Origin: Bromus sterilis | Taxonomy: Eukaryota > Streptophyta > Magnoliopsida > Poales > Poaceae | Reading direction: 5' to 3' | Assembly: GCA_950022295.1 (NCBI GenBank) | Contig: OX465598.1 | Span: 182,275,501-182,339,500, forward strand | Length of the DNA: 64,000 nucleotides | Shown here: in pieces, positions 21,194-31,450 of the stretch | Numbering within the stretch: the stretch's first letter is position 1 | Layout of the letters: each line of letters begins with the position of its first letter | Made by a program: the position numbers and the translations under genes | The notes under the pieces: model-generated | Seen by the model: only the letters and a program-made list of their open reading frames with translations | The model's database searches: none | What the model was told of the DNA's origin: nothing

Positions 21194-24100
21194 CTAGTTG
21201 TGAGCTGTAACAGCAGGAGCTCCTTCAGCATCCTCCTTGGCCTTGCGAGCAGCAGCTCTTATCTGACGTTGCTCCTCCTTGTAGATCCTGTTCCTGCGCT
21301 GGAACTGCACAGTAGAAGAAATCACAAAGGCTAATGAGTTCAGACTGGAGACTTATATTCATATTCTTATCTAGCACCCGAAAATACTTCAATAACTATG
21401 AGTGGTGAAAAATGGTTCTAAGGAAATTCTTGTTACCAGGATAATGGTTCTAAGTAATCGGGGGATTATCTCTTTGAAACAAAACATAAATTTCAGAATA
21501 TGATCCCATCAGGTATGGAAGGATGTAACAGATACTTAAATATAATAATTTCTACCTTCTTTTGCTTCTACTAGTCACATCCTAGAATTAGCAATTGTCC
21601 TAATTAGTTATCCCTTCACCAGAAGCAGGGAGCTACCCACCACCCCCTCCCCCCCAGCTTGTTTGACAAATTTGGCGGGAAAAATCTAGGAAACAAACAG
21701 AAGTACTTTGTATCTGAGCCACAATTTCAGCAAGACTCCGATACACAGTCCATTACAAGACGCTTACGAAGCTTGACTGCAACAAGCAATGAAATGGAGC
21801 ATGTAAGAACTTCGACCTACATTTTTTTTAATGGAGGCGAAAGCTTTGCCTCATCCATTAATTAAGGAATTTTACAAGGTTAATTCTTAAGAGACAGAGA
21901 GATCATTACATCAAAAGGCACTACTAACAATAGAACTACTCTCGCGGCATCAGTATACTCAGGTGCTTCGGGCCTGCGGTGATCCAAACTTTAACTTCCT
22001 CTTAAATGCTTTAAAAGATGTAGTGCGACAGTGTTGATTTTTTTTGCAAAACACATGCATTTCTCTCGTTCCAAATAGTCGAGGAGACGAGCATGGTCAA
22101 AGAGGCCATCGCTTTCCGTTGGCAATATTTGGTGCAGACATATTCGTCCACCAAGATCTTATATTTCTCTCGCCGGACCAAAGGGGTAGGTCCAAGGTCG
22201 AAAGCCCCATCCATGCCTTGACCAATCTCCATATCCGATTAGTAAAGCGCCATCCAAAGAAGAGTTGTGCCGCTGCCTCATTCGCTCTCTTGCACAATTG
22301 ACAAAGGCCCGCAATTTTCCCAACCTCTTTTTGACAGTTGATCTGAGGTCCAAACTCTGTTCTGAATGGCAAGCCAGGAGAAAAAAAATGACCTTTTGAG
22401 GGGCCCATGCCTTGCAAATGGTCATGCTCATTGAAGTTAGTGTGGATCCGAAATTGCGCTTTGTACACCGACTTTGCCCAGTAGATGCCATTGGCCGTGA
22501 ACTTCCAAGAAATGGAGTCCACCATGTTATGATGCAACTTGTCTATATTGAATAGCCCATGGGACCTTTCTCGGCCTTTTGGCTAAGATCAAGTGTAGTA
22601 TATGTTCGGCCTCTCCCCCCACCTCTCCTCCGCCTCGTCTCTTCCCAGATCTGGGCCGTTTGGCCCCTCCCCCCCTCTTCTCCGGCAGCCGCCGGCGTTG
22701 AGGTCGGGTGAGGGACCCTCCCCAGTGCTGCAGTAGCTAGGTTTTGTCTGCCTCCATGGCGTTTGTCTTCAAGTCGTCGGAGAGTATGCTGCCGGATCTT
22801 GCGAGCGGATTCCGGTGGTTGGTGGCGGTGTGGCTTAGCTCTTGAGCTCCGGTGGTCGGAGACGAAGGCGGTTGGTGCTCACATCTCTTCCTCCTCTCCT
22901 TTATGGCTCGGGGATGGGGTGCTCCCGCGCAGCACCTCCTGGTTGCTGGAGTCGCTTTTCTCTCAATCTCCATGGTGGGGAGTGAAAGATGTTGGCGAAT
23001 CTTGTGAATCCCACTTCAATAAGCGCGTTGTTTCTCCAAACTGGGTGGATCTGGTGATCTCCTCCTCTTGTGGCCGTCTCGGTGGCGGTGTGCAGGGGTG
23101 GGGTAAGATTTCCTTGATTTACTCTGCTTTGGTTGGTGTTTGGACCTTGTTCTTGCTATGCTGCAACTTAGACTCAAGTTCCACGAAGGGAAGAGGCACT
23201 CTCGTGGTTCTTCTCTACTGGGCATCTATAGATTTTCTTGCTGCAGTTGAGTTTCGAGCGTACATCGGCATCTCTCATGGCGTCCACGAAGACGACGCCG
23301 AGTTGCCGCATTTTCTGGCTGAAAGGCAGCCAATTTGTATTCCTCCGTGTGAGGCAGATCTTTTTCCTTCCGGAAGTCATGGATGGTGGCGCTCTCATTG
23401 GACCAAGTGGCTTGTTCCCCGGCGTCAACGAGGAGTATCCGAAGTGAAGAAGATGGACTCGATTGCTTTTTTCTTATCTTTCAAGGGTTGTTCTTGCAAA
23501 AGTCCAGGGACTTGGTTGTATTCTACTGCTTTTCTAGGTTTCCTTTGTAAGCTGTGTTGTAATCTTCCTATATTTTAATAAAGTGTCTTATGTTCAAAAA
23601 AAAAAGAATAGCCCATGGGGCATATATATATTACACATGACTTGGGGGACAAGAAAAATAGACCTAGCCTAATAAGGACTCCTAGACCTATACTAATACC
23701 CTTTAACACCCCCATAGAATTGCATTTGAAGAGGTGTAACACTAGAAAAGAAATGATAATCCAAATCTGGTTCTTGAGAGTGTCGTCATAGCCCAAAGAG
23801 AACAACGGATTTGGTGGACGTAGCGAAAAACATAAAAAAGCTAGAAGCTAGGAAGCATACACGAGACAGAGACACGAGAGCAAAAGAAGCTGTGGAGAAA
23901 GTGGTGCACATTAGATGCCGACGAGAAGCAGCGAGGAATAGCATTTAGCAGATGAGCACGCAACATCAATAGAAAATGCACATTAGTAGGCGGTGTAGAA
24001 CCATCGCCATCATGTAGCAGAAGGTAGCAGTCCAGCACATCAAGTAGTAGCACTAATTTAGAGGCTGGCAGCACCAAGTAATAGCACCACGTGGGAAGTT

Positions 24101-25958
24101 GCATGCACATGGGCTGGCAGGAGCAGCGTGGACAACATCAAGTAGCTATACCTTTTTTGTAGATGCATGGAACATGCACCCGCAAGGATACACAGAAAAC
24201 TCAGCCGCAGGTCAACAAGCGCCGGTGCTCGATCGAATACTAGGAATACACAAAGAAAACTCAGCCACATGTCAACGAGCGTCGGTGCTTGATCGAATAC
24301 TAATACTCCTTAACACACCATCTCATCCTCAAGCTAGACATTAGTAGCATGCTCTAGAGCTCTACCTACGAACAAATGTGCACCAAAAAAAAATCTGCAA
24401 TGAGCTTAATCCGTCAGATCCAAGCACCATCCGCAAAGGCTTGTCGGACCGTTCACTTTTTCCTCTTGGATGCAGCAAAGATATCCAAAGGACGTCTGCC
24501 ATCCAACCAAGGTGATTCCAAAAAGGATTCTTGGCACCATTGCCGATGGAGATGATTGTGCAAGCGTAGAAGAGCTTCATGTCAATGTCGTTACAGGGAT
24601 TCTCGGAGCCAATCCACATCTTGGAGTTGTCAGTCCATTCTAACCAAGGCCATCTCAGCCGCAGAGCCCTGGAGAACTTGTGTAGGTGAAGCACGCTGAG
24701 ACCTCCAAGGTGGGTTGGGCGACGACAGTTTCCCAGTTCACCTTGCATTTGGCGCCGGTGGTCTTATTGGAAGCCGGCCACTAGGAAAGCACGCTCAGTC
24801 TTGTTAATAATAGCAAGCACCCAATGGGAAACGACAAGCGAGGTGATGTGGTAGATAGCCTAAGAGGTGAGCACCGATTTGACCAAAGCAGTGCGACCAG
24901 CCGAGGTAATGTTTCCCCCCTGCCAGGGGGGCAGTTTAGACGCAACCTTATCGAGAAGAGGTTGAAAGTCCACCCTTTTAAGTTGACATACCGAAAGCGG
25001 TAGCCCAAGATATTTGATCGGGAATGAGGTGCGCTTGGCGGGAAGGTCTTAGAGAATGTCATCGAGGTTAAGATGCCCGCAGCAGATAGGCACCACCGAG
25101 CGCTTTGGAAAGTTGGTGGTGAGACCAGTCACCTCTCCAAAAAAGCTCGGAATGGTTGCCAAGTTCTGGATGTCCTGCTTAATGGGGGGAAGATAAGGAT
25201 AGATGCATTGTCCGCATACATCGAAGTGCGATAAGTGGTTCCTCTCCCACCAATCTTGTGTAGTAGGTTGTGCTCAATGGCCACATAGGCAAGGGAGGGG
25301 GGGGGGGGGGGCTCTCCTCTGCATGATGATGTAGTCCCACGTCACCGAATTGAAAGTCTTGCAGATGTTTTGAACAGGAGAGTGGCCTTCTTAATTCTAT
25401 GGAGGGTTAAAGGATCCCTGCACAATCCTTCTTTGCCCTAACACAGCTTCGTTGAATCGATTCAGAGGGTCGATGATCCACAAGCAGGCTATATTGACGA
25501 CCCAATAAAAGAAATGAAAACATGACATCATATTGAAATGAACCCTACGTTGGAGAAAACATCAAGAACAATCAACTTCTCTCTCTATCGATACTGGCAC
25601 GAAAGACCAGAAATGTCTGAAATTCAGGAGTGGCTTGCCTACCTACGAACCATACGAGGCCCCGGCGACGGATCTAGGGAGCCGCCGGCCAGCGATGCGG
25701 CGGCGGACAGACGCGGAAGGATAGATCTCTATCAATCTAGGCGGGGAGAGAGTGGTTGCATGCGCGGGGAAGTACAGGGAAGGGTGGGTGGGGAAGAAGG
25801 ATGGGTACCTCCTTGGAGTGGTGGAGGCACTCGAGGTAGTCCTCGCGGAGGAGGCCGCAGTCGGAAGGCTGGCGGCAGCGGCTCATGCACGAGCTGAAGT
25901 CCAGCCAGAAGTCGTAGCACCGCCCCTTGTTCCCGTTGATACCCCACCCGGACGCCAT
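21194..25958 (-). CDS. NDUFS5: NADH:ubiquinone oxidoreductase 15 kDa accessory subunit (NDUFS5-like), 2 exons, 86 aa
   Basis: It encodes a small accessory subunit of mitochondrial complex I, on the intermembrane-space side, a class usually imported through the MIA40 disulfide relay. Exon 1 is 25,958-25,809 (50 codons from MASGWGINGNKGRCYDFW). Exon 2 is 21,304-21,194 (36 codons starting FQRRNRIYKEEQRQ, plus TAG). The junction is phase 0, with donor GAG/gtaccc and acceptor tgtgcag/TTC. The twin CX9C signature is complete (Cys14-x9-Cys24 and Cys34-x9-Cys44), with an extra Cys28. The basic, charged C-terminal helix is typical of the plant protein, as is the length. The 4,504-bp intron is unusually full of insertions (LINE, copia LTR, U2 chimera), yet both exons and splice sites look intact. 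A LINE lies 232 bp upstream of the ATG. Confidence 0.93.
22564..22607 (+). pseudogene. U2 snRNA 5' fragment (about nt 3-46)
   Basis: It covers the 5' stem-loop I and the branch-point recognition segment (gtagta) of U2, with a C-to-A change in the following tatgttc. The Sm site, the 3' stem-loops and the plant USE/TATA promoter elements are absent, so it is not a functional snRNA gene. Confidence 0.85.
22564..23605 (+). mobile_element. Chimeric retroposon: 5' U2 snRNA fragment joined to a 1-kb unidentified transcript with poly-A tail
   Basis: The first 44 nt match plant U2 snRNA from its third base (acctttctcggccttttggc...gtagtatatgttc), with one mismatch. The sequence then switches abruptly to a GC-rich 5' part (22,608-22,730) and continues about 990 bp. 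An AATAAA lies at about 23,576 and a 10-nt A tail at 23,596-23,605. The whole insert is flanked by a 14-bp direct repeat gaatagcccatggg (22,550-22,563 and 23,606-23,619). A tail plus a long target duplication are hallmarks of LINE-driven target-primed reverse transcription. A 271-codon open frame (22,763-23,578) crosses the body, but I recognise no domain in it. Confidence 0.85.
23709..24393. mobile_element. Unassigned copia-like insertion debris in the NDUFS5 intron
   Basis: This AT-rich, non-coding stretch lies between the two LINE halves. It holds a second LTR-start-like junction (cttaacacaccatctcatcc near 24,310, a purine tract on the - strand followed by TGTTAAGGAG). A 60-bp tandem duplication lies just left of it (about 24,186-24,245 and 24,246-24,305, key words aaaactcagcc and gatcgaatacta). 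Boundaries and family are unresolved. Confidence 0.4.
25431..25808 (-). other. 5' part of the NDUFS5 intron
   Basis: Apparent native intron DNA lies next to the donor site: GC-rich near exon 1, AT-rich further on. No element is recognised here. Confidence 0.5.
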
Positions 25959-26190
25959 CGCCTCTTCTTCTTCTCCGCCGCCGACGCCCAACGACCCTGG
26001 TAGCCTCTTCCTCTTCTTCTCCCTCTCTTCTTTCTCTCCGGTGGCCAGTCAGATGTCCCTACCTTTTTTTTCTTATTTGATCTTTTGCTCCACCTTATTT
26101 TACTATTTAATGATTTTTCATGAATTGTCTCAATGACATATGGACCCAAGCTTCACTTGTCATTTTCAAGGATGGGGCAAATCATTAAAT
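25959..26190 (-). promoter_or_regulatory. 5' UTR and proximal promoter of the NDUFS5-like gene
   Basis: Only 232 bp separate the start codon from the upstream LINE. On the - strand, the 100 bp next to the ATG are purine-rich (gaagaagaagaggcg before ATG), like many plant 5' UTRs. Further out the DNA is AT-rich. No unambiguous TATA box is seen. A target-site copy of the LINE occupies 26,168-26,190. Confidence 0.5.
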
Positions 26191-28578
26191 GACAAAGTAC
26201 GTGTTCATTGAGCGTGAGGTCTGGGATGTTATCAAAGACATGCCGGCTGACCGTGCGCCCGGTCCTGATGGCTTCACGGGTGCATTCTTCAAGCGCACAT
26301 GGAATATCATCAAGGGGGACGTTTTGACCGCTCTTCACAATTTTATGCTTGGGAATGGCCGAGGTTTTGGGAGGCTCAACCAGGCCATCATCACTCTCCT
26401 CCCCAAGAAACCTGACGCATGCGCTATCGGCGATTTTCGGCCGATCAGCCTTGTGCACAGCGTGCCCAAGCTTTGGGCCAAGTTGCTGGCGACCCGGCTC
26501 TCCAAGCGGATGCACGAGCTGGTGCAGATCAACTAGTCGGCGTTCATCAAAGGGAGGAACATCCATGACAACTTTGTGTTGGTCAGACAAGTGGCTCGTA
26601 AGCTGCACAAGCGAAAAGCCAAAGGGGTGCTCCTCAAGCTCGACATCTCTAGGACTTTTGATTCCCTCTCTTGGCCTTTTCTTTTCGAGGTCCTGGAGGC
26701 GAAGGGATTCTCAGCCAAATGGCGGCACTGGGTTGCCACCTTACTCGTCTCAGCCAGCTCGCGGGTGATCATCAATGGAGGGGCCACCAGCAAATTCAAG
26801 CATGCCAGAGGGCTCCGCCAGGGCGATCCGCTCTCGCCCCTGCTGTTCGTGATCGCGATGGATGCGCTCACTTGCCTCATTGCTCGGGCACAGGAGTTGG
26901 GAGATTTAAGCCGCATGCCGGGCTGCAACCCCATCCAGCGGCTCTCGGTATACGCTGACGACGTGGTCATGTTCATCAGGCCGGCTACGGAAGACCTTGC
27001 TTTTGTGCGCGTGGCGCTGGACATGTTCGGGGAGGCCTCGGGCCTGCGGGTGAACTTTTATAAGTCTGAAGAAATTCTGATCAGGTGCGAGCCAGAGAAT
27101 GGAGATCGAGTTGCGACGGCCCTGCCCTGGCGTATGGGCAGCTTTCCGTGCAAATACCTGGGGCCGCAACTATCGACCGGTCAGCTGTCGCGGTCGGAAT
27201 GGTAGCCGGTTATCGATTCCGTCTTGAACCTCTTGCCGGGCTGGAAGCGCGGGCTCATCGCACGGGCTGGGCGATTGACTTTGGTGAACTGTGTGGTCCG
27301 TGCCCGCCCTATACATCACCTTATAGTGGCGGAGGCCCCCAAGTGGGCGCTTGAACGGATCGACAAAGGCTGCCGAGCCTTCTTTTGGGATGGCGCCGAG
27401 GAGATCACTGGCGGTAAGTGCCTGGTTTCGTGGCAGCGGATCTGCAGGCCTAAGCATCTTGGGGGCCTGGGCACTATGGATCTTCGATTGCAGAGCATTG
27501 CGCTTCGTTTAAGGTGGGAATGGCTCAAGCGCACTGATGATCATAGACCCTGGCAGGGCCTGAGTCTGTCATCTGACCGTCAGGTCCAGGAGGCCTTCGA
27601 CGCCTTGGTTCACTGGGAGGTCGGGAGAGGGGATAAGGCGCTTTTCTGGCGTGACCGCTGGATTCACGGCGCGCGGGTGCAAGAGATCGCCCCCCTTGTT
27701 TGGGCCCAGGTGAAGATCCAGATAGTGAATCGCCGCACGATGCTCCAAGGCCTGGATAACCATAACTGGACCCTGGACATTCAGGCTGAGCTATCGACAG
27801 ACGCCCTTCTTCAGTTCATCAGGCTCTAGGAGACGCTTATACCGCTCTCCACGATCGATCACCTGGCTGACAAGGCGGTTTGGCCTTGGGATTCCTCGGG
27901 CTGTTTCTCTTATTCTTCGGCCTATCACATGCTCACCTTAGGATCCCTGGACTTTGCTTGCGCGGAGGCGATTTGGAAGTGTTGGGCCCCCTTGAACTGC
28001 AAGCTGTTTATGTGGCTCGCCTTACAGCAACGCATCTAGACGTCTGATCGTCGGGTCCGACATGGACTACAGGAGGAGGTCTCCACTTGCTACCTGTGCG
28101 ATCAAGAGGAAGACGTAGTTGACCACATTCTTGTGCAGTGTGTGTTCGCTCGACAGGTGTGGTTCCAATGTTTCTCCAATGTTAGGGTTCCGCTGCAGCT
28201 GCTGCCAGTGCAGGAGGATCGGATCGAGGAATGGTGGTGCCGCACGCGAGGCATCATTCCTCGACTCTACAGGAAAGGTTTCGACTCCCTTGTCACCTTG
28301 ACTTGCTGGAGTCTCTGGAAGCAGAGGAACGCCCGGGTGTTTAATAATGGTTCTAGGCAAGATGAGTGGACCACCGCCGCTAAGATTATCACTGATCTAA
28401 AATCTTGGGCGGCCGCGGGTGCGAAAGGAGTGGCACATCTCTGTGAGTAGCGTAGAGTAGCTGGAGTATACCGGATAGAGGTAGCATCGCTTGTGATTGC
28501 TACCTCGTGTAATTTCTGTCTAACCCCTCTACCTTCTATAAAGCTATAGTACGCATTTTGCGTACTCTCGAAAAAAAA
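26191..28578 (+). mobile_element. 5'-truncated LINE (RT and zf-RVT) upstream of the NDUFS5-like gene
   Basis: One reading frame runs from about 26,189 to 28,450. It carries reverse transcriptase motifs in order: RAPGPDGF, FRPISLV, SAFIKGR, LRQGDPLSPLLF, SVYADDVV, GLRVNFYKSE and a C-terminal zinc-binding half (CYLCDQEEDVVDHILVQC). Only nonsense codons break it, all TAG (26,534, 27,203, 27,827 and 28,036). The YADD catalytic pair is kept. ORF1 and the endonuclease are missing, so it was truncated on insertion. The 3' end has a short A tail (28,571-28,578). An imperfect target duplication of about 22 bp (aagg(a)tggggcaaat... at 26,168-26,190 and 28,581-28,602) frames it. Confidence 0.88.
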
Positions 28579-28602
28579 GTAAGGTGGGGCAAATGATCAA
28601 AT

Positions 28603-28877
28603 TTGCTTTTTTTTGCGGTTAGATGTCCCTACCCTATTTTTTTTAGATAGCCAATGTCCCTTACATTGTTTTTTTGCACGACCCTTACATTGAAATTAAT
28701 TGCATTATGCCATCACATTAGAGCATCTACAATAGCTGATGTATAATATTTTCTCCATACTAAAATATAGGTAGTTAAAGTATAGCACCTGAAAGTTGCT
28801 TGATGCAAATTATACATCATTAAAATCGAAACGGTGCAATTCCAACAATTGACTTATTATAGGGAGCACGAGGTCCC
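28603..28877. other. Short spacer between LINE and element E
   Basis: This AT-rich DNA was probably part of the original upstream region of the NDUFS5-like gene before insertions. It includes a MITE-like phrase (ttagagcatctacaatagc, about 28,719). The word agatgtccctacc at about 28,621 also occurs at 26,051, on the other side of the LINE. No gene is seen. Confidence 0.4.
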
Positions 28878-29035
28878 TGTCGTGGTCATACCAAAGGTAT
28901 ATCCTTAGGCATTAGGAATTAAGGGGTACCCTTAGTATCGTGATCTCCCAAGAATACCCAAAAAAAATCACTGAATCATAAAGAGTTTGACAAAACACAG
29001 GGACATAGGTCATAACGTCTCCGAGTAATCCGTCA

Positions 29036-29175
29036 CTCGGAAGAAAAGATGGTCTCCGAGTAATTAGTTACTCGGAAAATGCGATCTTCTTCGAGTAATC
29101 AGTTACTCGGAAAGCAGATAGGCTCTGAGTAATCAGTTACTCAAAAGAGGGAATCGACGAGCTACTCACTACTCG
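29036..29175. repeat. Array of CCGAGTAAT-n-TTACTCGG palindromes in the LTR of element E
   Basis: Four consecutive imperfect palindromes of the form ccgagtaat(ca/ta)gttactcgg are spaced about 35 bp apart (about 29,036, 29,072, 29,108 and 29,138). A fifth half-unit follows. The array lies in the upstream (U3) part of the LTR, before the TATA box at about 54,857. The solo LTR copy has related but looser ACTCGG/CCGAGT words at about 1,480-1,590. Each palindrome could form a hairpin or bind a dimeric factor; this is inference. Confidence 0.75.
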
Positions 29176-29867
29176 GAGGAAGGAAGAGCAACGGGCGTGG
29201 AGCATTAAAACCAGAGGCGTTTTTCCTTCTTAATTAACAGTAATGAGTATACTGTTTCCTGTAATTAGTGTAGAAGGATAGAGAGGTTTGGCGGAGTCGA
29301 TGGATGTTGTATTGAACCTCATGGGCGAGTATATATAGGCGTACAAGGGGTTATCTTGGAGTGCAAGACAAGACACAAGAGTCCTATCTACCCTAGACTA
29401 CCTACACGTACACATATACTCTAACACTCCCCCTCAGTCGTAGCGGTAGCATCGTGTACAACTGGAACGTCGTGAACGGTCAGACTGGAGATAAACTGAA
29501 GTGTACCCCAGAAGGCTGACACTCCCCCGCAGTCCGAGCGGGAGTGTCTTGGACGGTGTCGCGGCGCGAAGCTTGGACTGTAGAGAAGCCGATGAGTGCT
29601 CAGGCGAGGTGGTAGCCCTTGTGTTGTTGTCGAAGTAGCCGAGAGCATAGGGTGGTGAAGCCGTAGTCGAGGTAGCCGTGCGAGAAATGTTGTGGTCGAT
29701 GTCGAGTCGGGGTAGCCGGTGTCGAGGTAGTCGTCGAGGAGCCGCGGGTGCAAGGAAGTCAGGAGCGCAGCGCGGCTCGGGAAGAGCGGCACTGGCGGGC
29801 GATCGTCAGTCGTAGCACGGGACATCGCGAAGAAGATGGTGGTGACGTTCGAAAGGAGACGTTGTTG

Positions 29868-30075
29868 ACGAAGCGTCGCGCCGGGTTTGCCAATCCCGGG
29901 GACACGTCGTCGACAAAGGCACGCGTCGGTGTTGCCAACATTGGGCATGCGTAGACAGACGAAGACGATGTCGACGAAGCGCCGCACCAGGCTTGCCAGG
30001 CCCGGGAACACGTCGTAGATGAAGGCACACATCGGTGTTGCCAGTTCCGGGCATGCGTAGACGAGGACCAGTAGA
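29868..30075 (-). repeat. Two imperfect 105-bp tandem repeats in element D
   Basis: Units begin gacgaagcg(t/c)cgc at 29,868 and 29,973. They share the landmarks ttgccagg/ttgccaat, cacgtcgt, cggtgttgcca and gggcatgcgtagac. On the - strand the frame through them yields a repeating Cys/Ala/Ser-rich peptide with no known domain. Confidence 0.75.
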
Positions 30076-30474
30076 AGTTGTACGACATGTCAGAGGGACC
30101 AGCAAATAAGGGCTCGACGACGGTTGCGGCGCAACTCGGCGAAGGGTAGAAGGTGCCGAGGGTGGAGATGTCGCGGTTGCCGGAGCTAGACGAAGTGGTC
30201 GGGGAAGATGACGGCGACGCTGACGATGAGATGCTGCTAGACGAAGACGAAGAGGTGGACGACGATGATGTCGGCGGAACCAAAGGCAGCCCGTGGGGGC
30301 CGCGTCGGTCGCCGGTAGAGGCGGCGCGGCTCCGGTGAGCAGCAGCGGCGAACAGGGTGTCGGCCCAACTTAGGTGAGCGGCAGCGGCGCGGGTGGTGCA
30401 GCGACGGCGGTGCTCGAAGTAGGCGATGAAGAACCCAACAGCGTGACAAATACCATGCGCGGACGGTGGCGTTC

Positions 30475-30745
30475 TGATGGCGGTGAAGTTAATAGGTTTA
30501 GTGGGATTGCCTCCCCCGTTAACCGCGCCAATAAACGATTCTTGATAACCCACAAGTCTAGGGGATCAATTGTAGCTTTTCGATAAATAAGAGTGTCGAA
30601 CCCAACGAGGAGCAGAGGTGCTGATAAGTGACACTGGATAAGGAAAGGCTGCACACACTCAAAGGTAAATATTTAGGGGTTTTTGGTTTAAGCAACAGAA
30701 AAGTAAAAGACAAGCAAAGTAAACAGGGTAACTGAGGAGTAGCAG
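30475..30745 (-). repeat. Remnant 3' LTR of element A
   Basis: It matches 51,764-52,035 nearly base for base, up to the word gaggagtagca, where similarity stops abruptly. About 1.3 kb of LTR and the polypurine tract are therefore lost, probably through one deletion. Confidence 0.9.
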
Positions 30746-31450
30746 GTTAGGCATGCAATCCCAAGATAAAACTTGTCCAAATTAAGAAGATCATGGGTTA
30801 CCCACCACTTCCTCATGAGCTGAATCAGTGGCACAAAACAGAAGATTTTGAACATCTAGAGATAGCACATAAATTATATACTTTAGGAGTGGTAGTGGAA
30901 TACCACAAATAGGAAGGTATGGTGGACTCAAGTGGAAGATGTTGGTTTCAGGGTATGGAAGTACAAGCAGAATTCTGCTTAGTACATAGTTTTGGCAAGC
31001 AAGGCTTTGAGAGACCAGACAATTGATGACAACTTAGATGCAAGCAATACAAAGCATAAACATTAAAACTAGCATGAAACATCAAGTCGTCTTCCTTGTC
31101 AACATAACACTTGAAGCATAATAACACAAAGGTTTTGGATATGTCGCTACTTTGAGAAAAACATCCTTGTTGTTATGACCAAAGCTATACTTGCCAAGAT
31201 TTAAATAAAGTTTTCGAAGCCATACCTGATATAAAGTCAATACTCCCCATAAGAATCAACTCATAATGTCGATTGCGTGAAGAGAATACCGAGTGCAGCG
31301 AAGAAACCAATAGACTTCTCATTAATATTCCTTCATAGACGACCCCACACTCACGGATACAAAGCTGTTCACAAAAGGAGTGATAGACCTCAAAGCAACA
31401 CCTATTTCATAAAGTAACTTCCCTAGACATGATACGACTCTACTTGACTC
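30746..31450 (-). other. Non-coding 3' internal part of element A
   Basis: This 705 bp lies between the LTR remnant and the end of the integrase frame. It is AT-rich with no open frame worth naming. A purine-rich phrase (on the - strand tccaagcttgggggagtgac, about 31,498-31,479) overlaps the end of pol, as in other Athila-like elements. Confidence 0.6.

Larger units (their letters stand above)
22540..23708 (-). repeat. Short copia-type LTR (about 113 bp), split by the U2 chimera
   Basis: Read on the - strand, it starts TGTTAAAGGGTATTAG (23,708) and ends ctattcaatatagaca (22,540), with TG...CA ends. It is preceded by a purine run (ctatggggg), as a 3' LTR would be. Removing the 22,564-23,605 insert and one target copy leaves about 113 bp. 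It sits inside the LINE. The other LTR was not found, so this call is tentative. Confidence 0.45.
21822..25430 (-). mobile_element. Degraded LINE retrotransposon in the NDUFS5 intron, interrupted by later insertions
   Basis: Reading leftward, a reverse transcriptase tail runs from about 25,430 to 24,394. Legible motifs include YADN (where active elements have YADD), KYLGLPLS-like, LPPWQGG, THLGGL and LRLRWPWLEW. After a gap, the zf-RVT end follows at 22,537-22,100 (ISWKFTANGIYWAKS, GLCQLCKRANE). The 3' end terminates in a poly-A run, seen as poly-T on the + strand at 21,822-21,829. Frameshifts and stops are frequent, so it is inactive. The two halves belong to one element, split by a copia LTR and the U2 chimera. 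The endonuclease part is absent, so it was probably 5'-truncated at insertion. Confidence 0.8.

Noticed and set aside
21680..21800. Possible extra exon of the NDUFS5-like gene (acceptor ttgttgcag on the - strand)
   Set aside because: The 50-codon first exon and 36-codon second exon already give a complete, family-sized protein in phase. This segment has a stop and no related sequence.
22763..23578. 271-codon open frame in the body of the U2 chimera
   Set aside because: No recognisable domain, unusual Ser/Trp/Cys-rich composition, and it lies in retroposed DNA. It may be a chance frame, so it is not called as a gene.
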